64,000 nucleotides of DNA from Orientallactaga sibirica (lineage: Eukaryota; Chordata; Mammalia; Rodentia; Dipodidae). The translations under genes were made by a program, and so were the position numbers. The stretch lies in the NCBI GenBank assembly GCA_036365145.1, contig JAEOAD010002231.1:5625501-5689500 (forward strand). Direction: 5' to 3'. Shown here piece after piece: positions 10,250 to 20,914 of this stretch; position 1 is the stretch's first letter; every line of letters starts with the position of its first letter. The notes beneath the pieces are model-generated. The model worked only from the letters and a program-made list of their open reading frames with translations, had not been told where the DNA came from and did not search any database.

Positions 10250-10445
10250 AGGGGCTGGAGAAGATGGCTTAGCAGTTAAGGCATTTGCCTGCAAAGCCAA
10301 ACAACTCTGGTTGATTCCCCAGGACCCACATAAGCCAGATGCACAAGGAGTTCGTTTGTAGTGTCTAGAGGCTCTGGCACACCCATTCTCTCTCTCTCTC
10401 TCTCTCTCAAATAAACAAATAAAATATATTTTTAAAAATTTTTAA
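10250..10445 (+). mobile_element. SINE, DIP-type, second of a doublet
   Basis: Sense copy beginning 'ggggctggagaagatggctt' directly after the A-rich tail of the preceding DIP. A stretch is missing after 'gatgcacaagg', before 'agttcgtttgtag'. It either inserted into the first copy's tail or arrived with it as a dimer. Confidence 0.9.
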
Positions 10446-10462
10446 AAAGATTGTTACTTTCA

Positions 10463-11582
10463 TATCTCGTCTAACATGTATCCTGTGGTAAGCTCTGGTT
10501 GCAATGCCAGGAAAAAAAAATTCCTAGGATCTGTCTATCTTAGCTGGATTCTCCAGAAAGCAGCTCCTGGGGCAGTGGCTTTTTTGTTTGAATTTATTTA
10601 AGAACTTATTCTTCAGGAAACACAAAGCCAAGAGAGAGGCAGACAGAAGGAACAGCAAACACAGTTGGTCAGAGCTGACCTCCCTGTGTACACAGCACAG
10701 TGGCGGCACCATCTGTCACCATGTGTACGAAATGGGCAGATTCAGGGAAGGATAAGAGAGGATGTACACCCCATTTCTCGCCTCTGAAAGAACAGGCATT
10801 CCCTAGAGGAGGAAGCTGGAGACACACAGACTACAGGTAAGATCTTGCCATGGTGTGCCCAGTGAAGGATCCTTCCATGACAGATGAGTAGACCCTACAA
10901 AGAGGTGGGCCACCAGAGACAGCTGAGGTGAAACACATCTCCAAGGATCCTAGACAGGACAGTCTAGGATGTGCCAGTTGGTATATAAAGAGTGATACTT
11001 TGCCTATAAGAAATAATAGTTTAAAAAATAACCACTGTGAGTCACTCAGCTGCTGCTTCAAACATCATAGAAGTCTGGTGAGGAAATCAAAACTTGGGAG
11101 AAAACTGATGACACAGTTGCTACGAGATAATTCAAGACATCTTACTTGTAAATTTCCTTTACTTTGTCTATATGACACTTGTCTTATTAACTCCTGGTAG
11201 TTTTACATTAATTTTATAACTTTTGTTTTATTAAAGAGGATCCAATATCATTCTTCAGTTTTGAAGACTAGTTCTAGGTGAAGTGATCTGTTTCACAAGA
11301 ATAGGGATGACAGAAGTCTGACAGAAAGGAAAGATGGCATAAATGTATATTGTCACAGTTGCTTGTTTGTGAATACCTGTTTGCATGAAACAAATATGTT
11401 ATAATATTAGATGTACTCTCAAATAGTTCTGACTTTGGGGGGGAATAATACTATAGATCAATATTAACTACTAGTTACTTCATAATATTAAAATCCAATT
11501 TTGATAGATAGCCATGAAAAAATGTGCAAGCACTAAAATATTACCAATTTGATAAAATTTAAGCAAGTCAAAAAAATTACTT
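10463..11582. other. No feature recognised
   Basis: Moderate GC in 10500-10930, then AT-rich. Frames on both strands (for example 10831-11061 - and 10928-11200 +) overlap one another and carry no recognisable domain. No repeat could be named. Confidence 0.45.
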
Positions 11583-11760
11583 GGGGCTGGGGGCATGGTT
11601 CAGCTATTAAAGGCACTTGTTTGCAAAGCCTGCTTGTCCCAATTCAATTCCCCAGTCATCCACATAAAGCCTGATGCAAAAAGTGACCTGGCATTTGTTT
11701 TCAGTGTCAAGAAACTCTGGCATCTCCACACACACATATGCAAATAATTAATTAATTTAA
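11583..11760 (+). mobile_element. SINE, DIP-type, diverged
   Basis: Sense copy from 'ggggctgggggcatggttca' through 'tgcaaagcctgcttgtccc' and B-box-like 'ttcaattcccc', to a CA-rich then AATTAATT tail. Shortened and old. Confidence 0.8.
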
Positions 11761-12299
11761 AACAAACAGACAGAATCTTTATTGTGTTTTTTTGTGTTAA
11801 ATACTCATTTGACTCATCTCTGACAAACAATGGGCAAGATACAAGAAACTGGCATCACTACATCACTGAAGAATGAGTTAACTCCAAGAGGATTTGGAGC
11901 AAGTTGTTAAATAGAAAATACTGTTTCGAATTGAAGCATAGTTTTAGGATCATCAGTGTCCCATGTACAGCAATTTACACTTATATTCCTAACGACCGTA
12001 CAAAAGCATTTAGCACTTAAAGAATATGAGTGGGTCATAGTACATATTAACAAGAATTAAATACTAGCTGGATTTTACTTGAGCACCTAATAACTGTGAT
12101 TAATTCTTCAGACAGTGCTGTTGAGAAAGACTGTAGAATAAGAAGTCCTCCACTGATGTCCTTTCAGAGTATCAATAATCCCATAGCCATTAAGGGTGAA
12201 CACATTTTGGGGAGTCTTAGGATTTGGTAGGGGTTTATAAAGCCTCAGACTCCAATAACTAGGCAGGTCCTTTGTAGACGGTCGACTCTACTTCCAGCT
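11761..12299. other. No feature recognised
   Basis: AT-rich sequence ahead of an ancient L1. No SINE, no open frame of note. Confidence 0.45.
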
Positions 12300-13850
12300 A
12301 GAAGACTTGATGCTTGTGGGCACAGCTCCAGACCTTCAGATGGCCCCATCTTCCTATGGGCTTGACCATGGCCTCATTTGACATTGGGTTTATCACCAAA
12401 ACCACCTACTAAGGTGCACCAAAACATATACACACACATATTGCAAGACAATTTTATAAACACCAGTCTAATGTGGACCCTGACATCACTTTCAAGTCAG
12501 TGCAACACCCCCCACACACCCTCACTGATCCAAGTACAATCCTTCTCCAAAGGACCCAGGAGAAGCCTGAGTACCTGGGGAGGGACTGCAGACCTGGTTC
12601 CATAGAAGAGAGACAGACCAGTAAGTAAATTGGGAAAATCATGAATAAATGTGCAAGAAGTTTAATAAGGAAATAGAAACTATAGAGAGAATTTAACAAA
12701 AATACTGGAGCTTATGATTCAAATGACATAACTGAAAAACATAATAATTTCAACAGCAGAGTTGATTATGCAGAACACAATGATTAGTGAACTCAACGTC
12801 AGTTCATTTGAGAGGCTGGCTCAATTAGAAGAACAAAAGAGAGAAAAGAATTAGATGTTATACTTTCAATATATTAAATTTTGTCACCACAAAGCATAGA
12901 AATAGAAAAGGCTAAATGGACATTAATAAAATAAACAATATCCATGTGGCTGTTGCTTGAAACAACTCACTTTAGCTTTAAGGGCATAAATAATCTGACA
13001 ATATTAAGAATAGAAAAAATTACATTCACATGGAAATGTAAAGAGAACAGAACATAATTAAAACAGACAAAATAGACTTTCAGTCAAAAATCAGTCATGA
13101 GGAAAGAAAGGTCACTACACATCATAAGGGAATGAGTTCACTGGAAGTGTATTACAACACTAAACACACATGTCCTCCACCTTGGAGCACGCAAGTACAT
13201 ACAGCAAATATTAATACATATGAAGACAGAGATAGATAGCAATGCAACAATAAGCGATTTCAATTTTTAATTTACAACAGATAGGTCATCCAGATATATA
13301 ATGAATAATGAAATATTGGACATGAACTACAGTGTAGGTCAAATGGCTCTAACATATACAGAATCTAACATATACAGAACATTCCATCCTACAGCAGTAA
13401 AAGAATTCATTCTTCTCATCCACACATGGGATATTTGTTAGAATGAAATGTAGGATAGGTTAGAAAATGTCTTAGTAAATTTAAGAATACTGAATTCATA
13501 TTAATTGTCCTTCTGATAATATGAAACCAGAAATTATTACCAAGAACAAAAGTGGACAATTTATAAGTATTTGAAAAATTTTTAAAAATGAGTATATTGA
13601 ACAGTCAATGGATTAATGGCTAAAAAATGTTGTATCTACAGTCAACAAAATATGATACAGCCTGAAAAAAAAAAGACTCCCACCTTTTGTGAATTTAAAA
13701 GATAGGCCTCTGTGAAATAAGCCATTCACCAAAAGACAAATTATTGCATGGTCACTTACCTAAACTAGCTGAACTCATAATCAGAGAGTATGGAACAATA
13801 TGGTGATATCTTGGGACATAGTTATTGCTTTGCAGGCAAGTGTGAAACAT
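12300..13850 (+). mobile_element. Ancient L1 (L1M-type), internally collapsed
   Basis: Three L1 zones appear in order. 12500-12840 resembles an L1M 5' region ('aacagcagagttgattatgcag', 'gaagaacaaaagagagaaaag'). 13040-13600 matches the ORF2 endonuclease part: 'acaaaatagactttcagtca', 'aaggtcactacac', 'cttggagcac', 'tcatccagatata', 'catatacagaacattccatcc'. 13700-13830 matches a 3' UTR ('gtgaaataagccattcac', 'gaactcataatcagagagta'). ORF1 and all the reverse transcriptase are missing and stops are frequent. A 15-bp piece is tandemly duplicated at 13350-13380. Confidence 0.65.
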
Positions 13851-14075
13851 TTTAACCACAAAAATATGATGCAAAAGTGAGGTAATACATAAATATGCTA
13901 TTTAAATTTTTTTAAATTCAGGTTGAGTAAATATAAATATATATTTGGCATTACTGAAAGACCAATCCTAGCATGGCTAATAACCCAAGAAAGCTGAATT
14001 TCTGGAGTTTCTTGACAAATTTGCTGTGACCTCCACCATTAAGTCTTTTCTCTCCCCAGCAAGTGTTTACTGCTT
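13851..14075. other. No feature recognised
   Basis: Short AT-rich gap between the L1 relic and the next SINE. Confidence 0.4.
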
Positions 14076-14290
14076 TTATTTTTATATTTTATTTATTTAC
14101 TTGAGAGGGAGAGGGAGAAAGAGGAAGAGGAAGAGGCAGATAAAAAGAGAATGGGTGTGCCAGGGCCTCCAGCCATTGCAAACAAACTCCAAACCTTGTG
14201 CATCTGGCTTACGTGGGTACTGGGGAATTGAACCTGAGTCCTTAGGTCTTGTAGGCAAGTGCCTTAACCACTAAGCATCGCTCCAGCTCC
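14076..14290 (-). mobile_element. SINE, DIP-type
   Basis: Antisense copy with TTTATTTATTTAC tail, GAGGGA/GAGGAA-rich stretch, 'gggcctccagccattgcaaa', 'aagtgccttaaccactaagc' and head 'atcgctccagctcct'. Part of the body around 14190 ('gatgcatgtgccac') is missing. Confidence 0.88.
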
Positions 14291-14362
14291 TATTCACCGC
14301 TTTTATAACCTTGTAGAAAAGCCTAGAAAATCTTGAAACTTTCATTTAAAAAAATCATTTTA

Positions 14363-14491
14363 GCCAGGCGTGGTGGCACATGCCTTTAATCCCAGCACTC
14401 AAAAGGCAGAGAAGGGGCCACCCTCAGACTACATAGTGGATTCCAGGTCAGCCTGAGCTAGAGTGAGACCCTACCTCAGAAAACCAAAAAA

Positions 14492-14534
<43 letters not shown>

Positions 14535-14536
14535 AT
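14363..14536 (+). mobile_element. SINE, B1 with (AAAT)n tail
   Basis: Sense copy from 'agccaggcgtggtggcac' to 'gagaccctacctcag'. About 13 bp are missing after 'aaaggcagagaagg'. The A tail has grown into about 12 AAAT units (14487-14536). Confidence 0.93.
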
Positions 14537-14704
14537 CTTTTTATTGACAACTTTCATATATAAACACTATGTATCTGGATTCTAATCCCTTATGACCACC
14601 CTTCTCTGTCCTCCCTCCCACATTCCCTCCACTGAACCCCTAAAATCCTTCTTTTCAACTAATCCTTATTCTATTTTGATGCCATATTTTACTGTCATAT
14701 TATG

Positions 14705-15323
14705 TACTAATTTTATTTATGTATTTATTTATTTGCAAAGAGAGAGAGATAGTGTAGCAGACAGTTTCAGGTTCGCTGAGATGAACTTCCAGACCAGGCA
14801 TAGTTATGGAGGAAGGGATATTATTTATTAAAGCTTACAGATCCAGGGGAAGTTTCATAATGGCAGAAGAAGCTGGCCTGCCTTCACAGGGCCAAGCAGA
14901 AAGAGAAAAAGCCAACAAGGCACACAGCACACAGAGCAAAACTACAGCCAAAAAGCCACAGCACACTTCAGGAACGCCCACTAGGCACACTCTGCATATC
15001 TTTACAATGGAATCTCAAACCATCACCACACCTTAAGATCCATCCCCGGTGACATTGTTTCTAGCAAGGTGATTGCAGATGCAAACTATAAACTAATAAA
15101 ACACTGACTATATTGGGGGCCATATATTCAAACTACCACAGATAGAGAGAAGAGAGACAGAAAGAATGGGTGTGCCAGGTCTTCCAGCCATTGAAAATGA
15201 ACTCCAGATGCATGTGCCACTTCGTGCTTCTGGCGTTATGTGGGTATCAGGAATTGAACCTGGGTCATTAGGCTTTGCAGGCAAGTGCTTTAACCACTGA
15301 GGAACCTCTCCAGCCCTGCCCTG
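14705..15323 (-). mobile_element. SINE, DIP-type, split by an LTR
   Basis: Antisense DIP. The tail and part of the GA stretch lie at 14705-14752; the rest, 'gatagagaga' to 'acctctccagccctg', lies at 15141-15323. The LTR at 14753-15140 splits it within the GA stretch, with 'gatag' duplicated on both sides. The DIP itself is flanked by 'atattatg'. Confidence 0.9.
14753..15140 (-). mobile_element. Solo LTR, MaLR-like (class III), antisense
   Basis: Begins 'tgtagcag' and ends 'ctaccaca' on the + strand, so the termini are TG..CA. A perfect 5-bp target duplication (gatag, 14748-14752 and 15141-15145) fits ERVL/MaLR integration. A close relative lies at 26891-27249. On the minus strand the LTR carries 'aataaat' near 14820 as a polyadenylation-type motif. 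No internal region or second LTR is present. Confidence 0.8.
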
Positions 15324-15435
15324 ATATTATGCAGGTCATTTGCAGGTAGCATCAACCACTGTGAGGTTATGAATGCAAAAGCCACTTTGTGTCTCCATGA
15401 CAACATTCCAAAGACTCCTCCCAATCCTTTAATTA

Positions 15436-15657
15436 AGATCCTTAAGTGAATAAAAAGGGGAAAAGGAGAAAGCCAGCTGAGCACCAGCATTCCCTGCTCT
15501 CGGCTTCTGATGTTCTGAGATGTAAACAGTCACAGCCACAGGCTCCAGCCACCATGAAAGTCACCAGCCTTCCCCACCATGATGGACACTAACTTTTCAA
15601 ACCGTTCCTCTTATATGTTGCTTTTGGACAGTTATTTGGTCATTGCAATGAGAAAAG
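15436..15657 (+). mobile_element. LTR 3' part, MaLR-like
   Basis: Sense fragment: 'aggagaaagccagctgagca', 'ccttccccaccatgatgg', 'atgttgcttttggacagtta' and 'gcaatgagaaaagtacctaa' follow the 3' half of rodent MaLR-type LTRs. A second copy of this type lies at 51345-51640. The 5' half is absent. Confidence 0.5.
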
Positions 15658-16594
15658 TACCTAAATATGCCTCCTAAACAGGTGCTAGCTTAAGGAACCT
15701 TTGTCTTACTCATCCATAAGTAATCAAACTCCCAAATATCAATTTTGTGCCAAAAATCTAAGGATCTGGTGACAGGGGCAGAATATTATAACCTTAGAAT
15801 AACCAATATTGTGTGTAATTTTGATTTGAAAGCTTGTGGTCTCTTCTTTTCAATGAACAGAAGTAGTAAAATGCATTGGGAGCAAAGTAAGTAGAAGCCT
15901 GAAAAATTAAATAAGCTACCATAATATAGTATTATCTTCAGATCAAATAATAGAAACAAGCTAAGTAAATGTTTTGGAAGTCCCGGAGAAATGAATGTAG
16001 CACTTCCTGACAAAATGGTAAAGAAGAGCATGCTATAACCCTACATAATTGTACATATAGCATGCTTACCAAATTACCCTAAAACACACATAAGAAAAGC
16101 AGCATGTAAGGAAACAAATGAAAGTTCTTATAGTGTCTATGCTTTCATTCTGTACTTTGTATTTGTAGCTTTCTTGTGTGTTTCTGGTTCTAAACAATGA
16201 CTATAAGCATGTAAAAGGAATGCCTGTAATGTATTTCTAATTAGACAAACAATGTGGAGAACCAGGAGAAAGGAGTAGATGCAAGGCTGTTTAGAAAGAC
16301 AGCATGTAACTTTAAAGGAAGGACATCTCAAATAAAGGCAAGAACTGCCTAAATACACTGACTAAATCCATTAAAATCCACAAAGAGCTGGATTTAAGTA
16401 CCAATAAATGGAACCAATGAGACAGGTAGTCTTATCTCAGCCTTTGCTGGATGTGATATGTGATCACAGTCAGAAAGATATTGACCACATGGCTCACATG
16501 TCTCTTTTCCATCCTGAAATAATAAAAGCCCCAAATCACTAAGAACTTCTCCACATGACAAGGATTGCTTACAGCACCTTCTATGATTGCTGTG
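15658..16594. other. No feature recognised
   Basis: AT-rich sequence. Frames at 15786-16031 and 16137-16358 (-) are short and without recognisable domains. Confidence 0.45.
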
Positions 16595-16690
16595 ACTTAA
16601 GTTTTACAAAAACCCTGTGAGTTAGAAAACTATTGTTGTATCCACTTGCAGATGAAGATTTTGTGGTTCATGAGGTTATTTGTCTAGGAC
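16595..16690 (+). mobile_element. SINE relic, MIR
   Basis: The order 'acaaaaaccctgtgagttag', 'actattgttgtatccac', 'gcagatgaagattttgtgg' follows the MIR core ('acaaccctgtgaggtag', 'attattatcccca', 'acagatgaggaaactgagg'). Confidence 0.6.
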
Positions 16691-16762
16691 TGGGGCAGTT
16701 GTTCCACTGGCAGACTGTTTTCTCAGTGTGCACAAAGCTCTTAATTTAAGAAATGCAGAATA

Positions 16763-16985
16763 GGGCTGGAGAATATGGCTTGGTGGTTAAAGCATTTGCC
16801 TGCAAAGCCAAAGGACCCCAGTTCAATAACCCAGTACCCACATAAACCAGATGCACAAGGTGGCACATGCATGTGGAATTCATTTGCAGTGGCTGGAGGC
16901 CCTGGAATGCCCATTCTGTCTCTCTCTTTCTCTCTCTCTCACACACACACAAATAAATAAATAAAATATGTTTTTAAAAAATAAA
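16763..16985 (+). mobile_element. SINE, DIP-type
   Basis: Sense copy with head 'gggctggagaatatggcttg', 'gcctgcaaagccaaagga', 'ggaggccctgg', a CT run, a short CA run, and an AAATAAATAAATAAAATATG tail. Well preserved. Confidence 0.93.
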
Positions 16986-17285
16986 GACAGAAAATCCACT
17001 TGTAGACTACAGTCATGCTAGGATATGAATGGAAAAAGAACGGCTATTGTATCCATTTAGAGAAATGCAGTCTATCATGAAAATATAAAACAAATATGAC
17101 AGTATGTTTATCATACAAATAAACATAATCACGGATAAATCAAGGAAAAAGTATGAATAAAAGTTTATAGGCAACCAGTATGTGTGCTAGGATTGCAGAA
17201 ATTGTATGTATTTTACTTTAAGTATTATGTTACGTGCAACAGAAGGTGGAATTTTATTTGCATGTTGAGTTAAAAGTGAGTTAAG
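16986..17285. other. No feature recognised
   Basis: AT-rich gap of about 300 bp between two sense DIP elements. No gene seen. Confidence 0.4.
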
Positions 17286-17492
17286 GGTTGGGGAGATGGC
17301 TCAGTGGCTACAAGTGTTTGCTTGCAAAGCCTGATAGCCATGGTTCAATTCTCTAGTGCCTATATACAGACAGATGCACAGTGACAGTATTCAGAGTTTG
17401 CATTAGTAAGAAATCCTGGCATTCCCATTCTGTCTTTCTCTCTCTCCTCTCTCTTTCTCTTTGCAAATAAATTAAAAAATACTTTTTTTAAA
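17286..17492 (+). mobile_element. SINE, DIP-type
   Basis: Sense copy with A-box-like 'gagatggctcagtgg', 'gcttgcaaagcctgatag', B-box-like 'ggttcaattct', a CT-rich tail and 'gcaaataaattaaaaaat'. Moderately diverged. Confidence 0.9.
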
Positions 17493-17906
17493 GTGAGATT
17501 TTAGAAAGCTGCATAGATTTATAACAAAACCTAGTATAATCCCACAATCTGATGTTTAGCCACAGGGCTTTTCATCCTAAGCTATATTCTCCAGAGCTGC
17601 TCTGATTCTCAACCTTGGCCTGAGGAGAGGTTTGCCTTCCTCAGGTTAACACTGGGGTGGTTGGAGAAAATATAAGTGAAAGCATAATGGGAAAACTTCA
17701 GTACTGCTGGGATCTAGCTTTATGATTTCATTTGTCTGAAAATCTTTGTTTATTTTCACAGAAACAGTGAAAAAAAATTAAGTCGTGAATCCTCAGGCAC
17801 AATGGAAAAAAATGGTTTAAACAATCAGAAGAACATATGTTAATTAGTTTAATTTTTGAAAATTCTATCAATGGGAAAGCAGCATGACAAAATTTTATTT
17901 GCAAAA
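17493..17906. other. No feature recognised
   Basis: About 400 bp without a recognisable element or open frame. Confidence 0.4.
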
Positions 17907-18052
17907 CTAGGCACGGCTGTTCATGCCTATAATACTAGCACTCAGGAGCGAGAGTCAAGAGTTTTGTCACAAATTCAATTCCAGCTTGGTCTACTTCATA
18001 GAGACTTCTAGGCTAATCAGTAATAGACAGTAAGACCTTGTCTCAAAACCAG
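17907..18052 (+). mobile_element. SINE, B1, old
   Basis: Sense copy recognised by 'aggcacggctgttcatgcct', 'actagcactcagga', 'cagcttggtctac' and 'gaccttgtctcaaaa'. Much more diverged than the other B1 copies here. Confidence 0.65.
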
Positions 18053-18698
18053 CGTATTTAAATTTTAATCATCTGTACAATATACAGTATACTTGAATAA
18101 GCTTGATAACTAGATTATGAGTTCTATGAATTTCATGTAGATAATAATGAATACTAATGTTGACAAAATAGTCACAAAATAGATGAAATCATTTTAAAAT
18201 TGATTAATGAGAAACTTTTAAGTTTTATATAAGTAAAACTAAATAAAAGGCATGCAAAATTTCATAAAATATGTGAAATCAATTCCAAAATAATGTGTTT
18301 GAATTCATAATCATAAGATATGTATGGCATGTGATAATATTTTAGCAGCCCTGACATTCAGATATTCAACGTAAATGAATTCATTATATTGTTCAGCTCA
18401 TTATCCCATTAATGAGCTCAAGCCTCTTTAGTAATTATGTTTCAATTTTTATAGTAAAAATATCAAGTATTCATGAAGTTTCTGTCCATAGGACATTGCA
18501 GGATGCTTTATAAACCAAGGAGAGTGCTGTTCCAGGGATTACATTGTACATTTTGACTAGAATAAGAAGGATGTCTCTACCACGGATTCAATATATCAGT
18601 TCTGCTAACTTTTATATCTGTATTTCCCCACTTTATAGAAATCACTCTTGTGAAGCTTTATAGCATTCTCATATAGTTGTTTTCAAATAATAGATTTA
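18053..18698. other. No feature recognised
   Basis: Very AT-rich sequence with no gene and no nameable repeat. Confidence 0.45.
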
Positions 18699-19164
18699 TG
18701 GTGGTTTGAATGTGAGTGGTCCCATAGCCTTAGAGACTTTTTTTAAAAAGAAATTTGCCTTTTTATTTATGATCAATTATTTATTCTTCTATCCCAGAGC
18801 TTCCATTCCGCTGCTGTCAACAAAGAACACTTTCAGTCTTAAGTCCAGATCTCAACTTAAATGGTACTTGGAAAACACATTTTTGATTAAGCTTCCTACT
18901 TAGTCTCCAGCAGAGGGAGCCCTGTTGAAGAAAGTGTGTCATTGAAGGTGGATCCTTGAGTCCACCCCTAAGGTGGGTTTTGATCTAGCTTGAACCCTGG
19001 CTGTTCTCTTTCTCTCTGTTCTAGAGATGTATGATGAAGGTAGCCAGTTTCTTCTGTCAAAATGGAGCTTTCCCTGGAATCCATAAGCCTGAAGTAAACC
19101 TTTTCCTCCAATAAGCTGCTTCTGATCACGTGTTTGTCCTAGCAATGAGAAGGGAACTGCAACA
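18699..19164 (+). mobile_element. LTR, MaLR-like, interrupted
   Basis: Starts 'tggtggtttgaatgtgag' and ends 'gggaactgcaaca', the same termini as the antisense copies at 25881 and 62348. The stretch 18901-19164 carries 'gagggagccctgttgaag', 'ggtggatccttgagtcc', 'agtaaaccttttcctccaat' and 'agcaatgagaa', typical of a MaLR 3' half. 18740-18900 does not fit and looks like inserted or replaced sequence. No clear target duplication. Confidence 0.65.
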
Positions 19165-20589
19165 AGACTGTTCTGCCAAACAGCTAAGTCCTTCCCATGC
19201 AGTGATTTAGAATGGAGGGCTAGAATCATAAATGTGTGAAAAATTTCCTGTGATACCACATATTGTTGGTGCTAACAAGATATTTACAATTTCCATACAC
19301 ATTTTCTTAAAAACAAGGTAAAGTACTAGTTAAGCCATAGTGTTATATGCAAATTCATACATATATACTATATACATATATACTATACAAAATGACAGAC
19401 GGGGATAATACAGTTCTAGTAGCACATGCATTTAGGAAATTGTATATTATTCTCATAACATCCATTTGAAAATCTACTTTAATAGTATAGAGAAAGCTGA
19501 GCCTCTTTCTTGATTTTGTTTACTATTAAAATATTACAATTTCTATAATAAATATTTTAACAAGTATTAAAACTGTTTGGGGAAGAGAAAAAAATTAATA
19601 GGAACAAAACCATCTGTCCTTAGTATTAATTCTGAATTACATTTTGAACTCCAAGTCTTTCTCTATACAGCCACATAACTTTATGTCATGTTATACTTTT
19701 TAAGTGAAAATACATAGAAATAAAGGATTGTGGAGGTAAGAAGTAAACTTTAACCTGAAATAAGTGATAAGATTGATATCAGGGAGCTAGTAGCAGGGGT
19801 ACATGAGTACAATGATGACAAGTATCACTTTTCTTTGGTGAATCATATACATTATACACATGAAATACAGATGACATTTAGGAAGCAACAATTTTGGGAA
19901 GAAAACAGAGAAAGGTGGTATTTACAGAAGAAAACACATCTAGTATTTCTCAAATAGAATATTTGCTGTAATAGATACTGCCTAAACACAACTGACACAA
20001 AATGCAATAAAACATAGAGGAGTTATGAATTTGGGATTCTATAGTATCTACATGTAATTTGTTTTGAACCAATAGAATCATAAACCCACTTATTACTACA
20101 CAGAAGAATGCAAGGGTCTGTGAGTCAAGGGTTGGTTTTACTCTGGATTCCTACAAATTCCTCTGTGTCCTTCTAGGCTGAGTGGCTGAATTTTCTATAG
20201 TTCTTGGGTTCCCATTTCTTAATGAAGAAATATTTTTACTAAGGACTTTAAGAGTACCCCGAATCATAAACTTAGTGCTATTATAGAACATTCCAAACTT
20301 CAATGCCCCATAGAGGTGTTGTAAAGAGAAGGGATTACTAAGCCGAGAGAAGTAATTCACTCTGATCAACACAAAGAGGCATGTTTGCTTTCTCCTAAGG
20401 GTAGGAAACAGGATTATGGTAGCAGTGCTTTAAATGAGTGGGGCCTTCTTAAAAGCTTTTTTTGACAAATATTATTAGTGAAAAGAAGATTATATTTTGC
20501 ATCATAGGTATGATCACTAGGAGCGCACTTCTTTGGAACACAAATTGTTATATTTTCTATGTGTGTTATGTGAGTGTGTGTGTGTGAGT
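19165..20589. other. No feature recognised
   Basis: About 1.4 kb of AT-rich DNA. A small palindromic TATA-rich patch lies at 19358-19390. No open frame above chance. Confidence 0.45.
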
Positions 20590-20670
20590 GTGGTGCTGAG
20601 GAGAAAACTAAGAGTCACACATATGCTAGGTAAGAGCTTTACCACATCTACATTCACATCCCTAGAACAT
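20590..20670 (-). mobile_element. Possible ID-like SINE relic
   Basis: 'atgctaggtaagagctttaccac' followed by 'cattcacatccctag' recalls the complement of an ID element ('atgctaggcaagcgctctaccac'). It follows a degenerate GT run (20560-20590), as at 6628-6748. Very diverged. Confidence 0.4.
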
Positions 20671-20689
20671 AGATCTTTTCTTTTATGAC

Positions 20690-20914
20690 TTTTATATGTT
20701 TATTATTTATTGGAAGCAGAGAGAGAGAGAAAAGAAACAGAGACACAGAGTAAGAGAAAGAATGGGTGCACCAATGACTCTTGCCACTGCAAATGAACTC
20801 CAGATGCAGGTGCCATTTTGCACATCTGGCTTTATGTGGGTACTAAGGAATTGAACCCAGGCTTTCATGCTTTGAAAGCAAGCACCTTAATCACTGAGCC
20901 ATTTCTCCAGCCCA
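20690..20914 (-). mobile_element. SINE, DIP-type
   Basis: Antisense copy: TTTATTATTTATTGG tail, GAGA-rich run, 'gccactgcaaatgaactcca', 'gcaagcaccttaatcactg' and head 'gccatttctccagccca'. Well recognisable. Confidence 0.9.

Larger units (their letters stand above)
14537..15435 (-). mobile_element. L1-like 3' UTR, antisense, interrupted by nested insertions
   Basis: 14537-14704 ('ctttttattgacaactttca', then C/T-rich) and 15332-15435 ('atttgcaggtagcatc', 'gaggttatgaatg') look like two halves of one antisense L1-type 3' UTR. A DIP carrying an LTR separates them. The 8-bp duplication 'atattatg' at 14697-14704 and 15324-15331 marks the DIP insertion point. The host identification is by resemblance and is less sure than the nesting. 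Confidence 0.5.

Noticed and set aside
16763..16850. tRNA gene suggested by A-box and B-box-like motifs
   Set aside because: The motifs belong to the tRNA-derived head of DIP SINEs; the anticodon arm and acceptor pairing are not kept. The same applies to all sense DIP copies.
18939..19259. 106-codon frame on the minus strand
   Set aside because: Mostly the antisense of a MaLR-like LTR 3' half.
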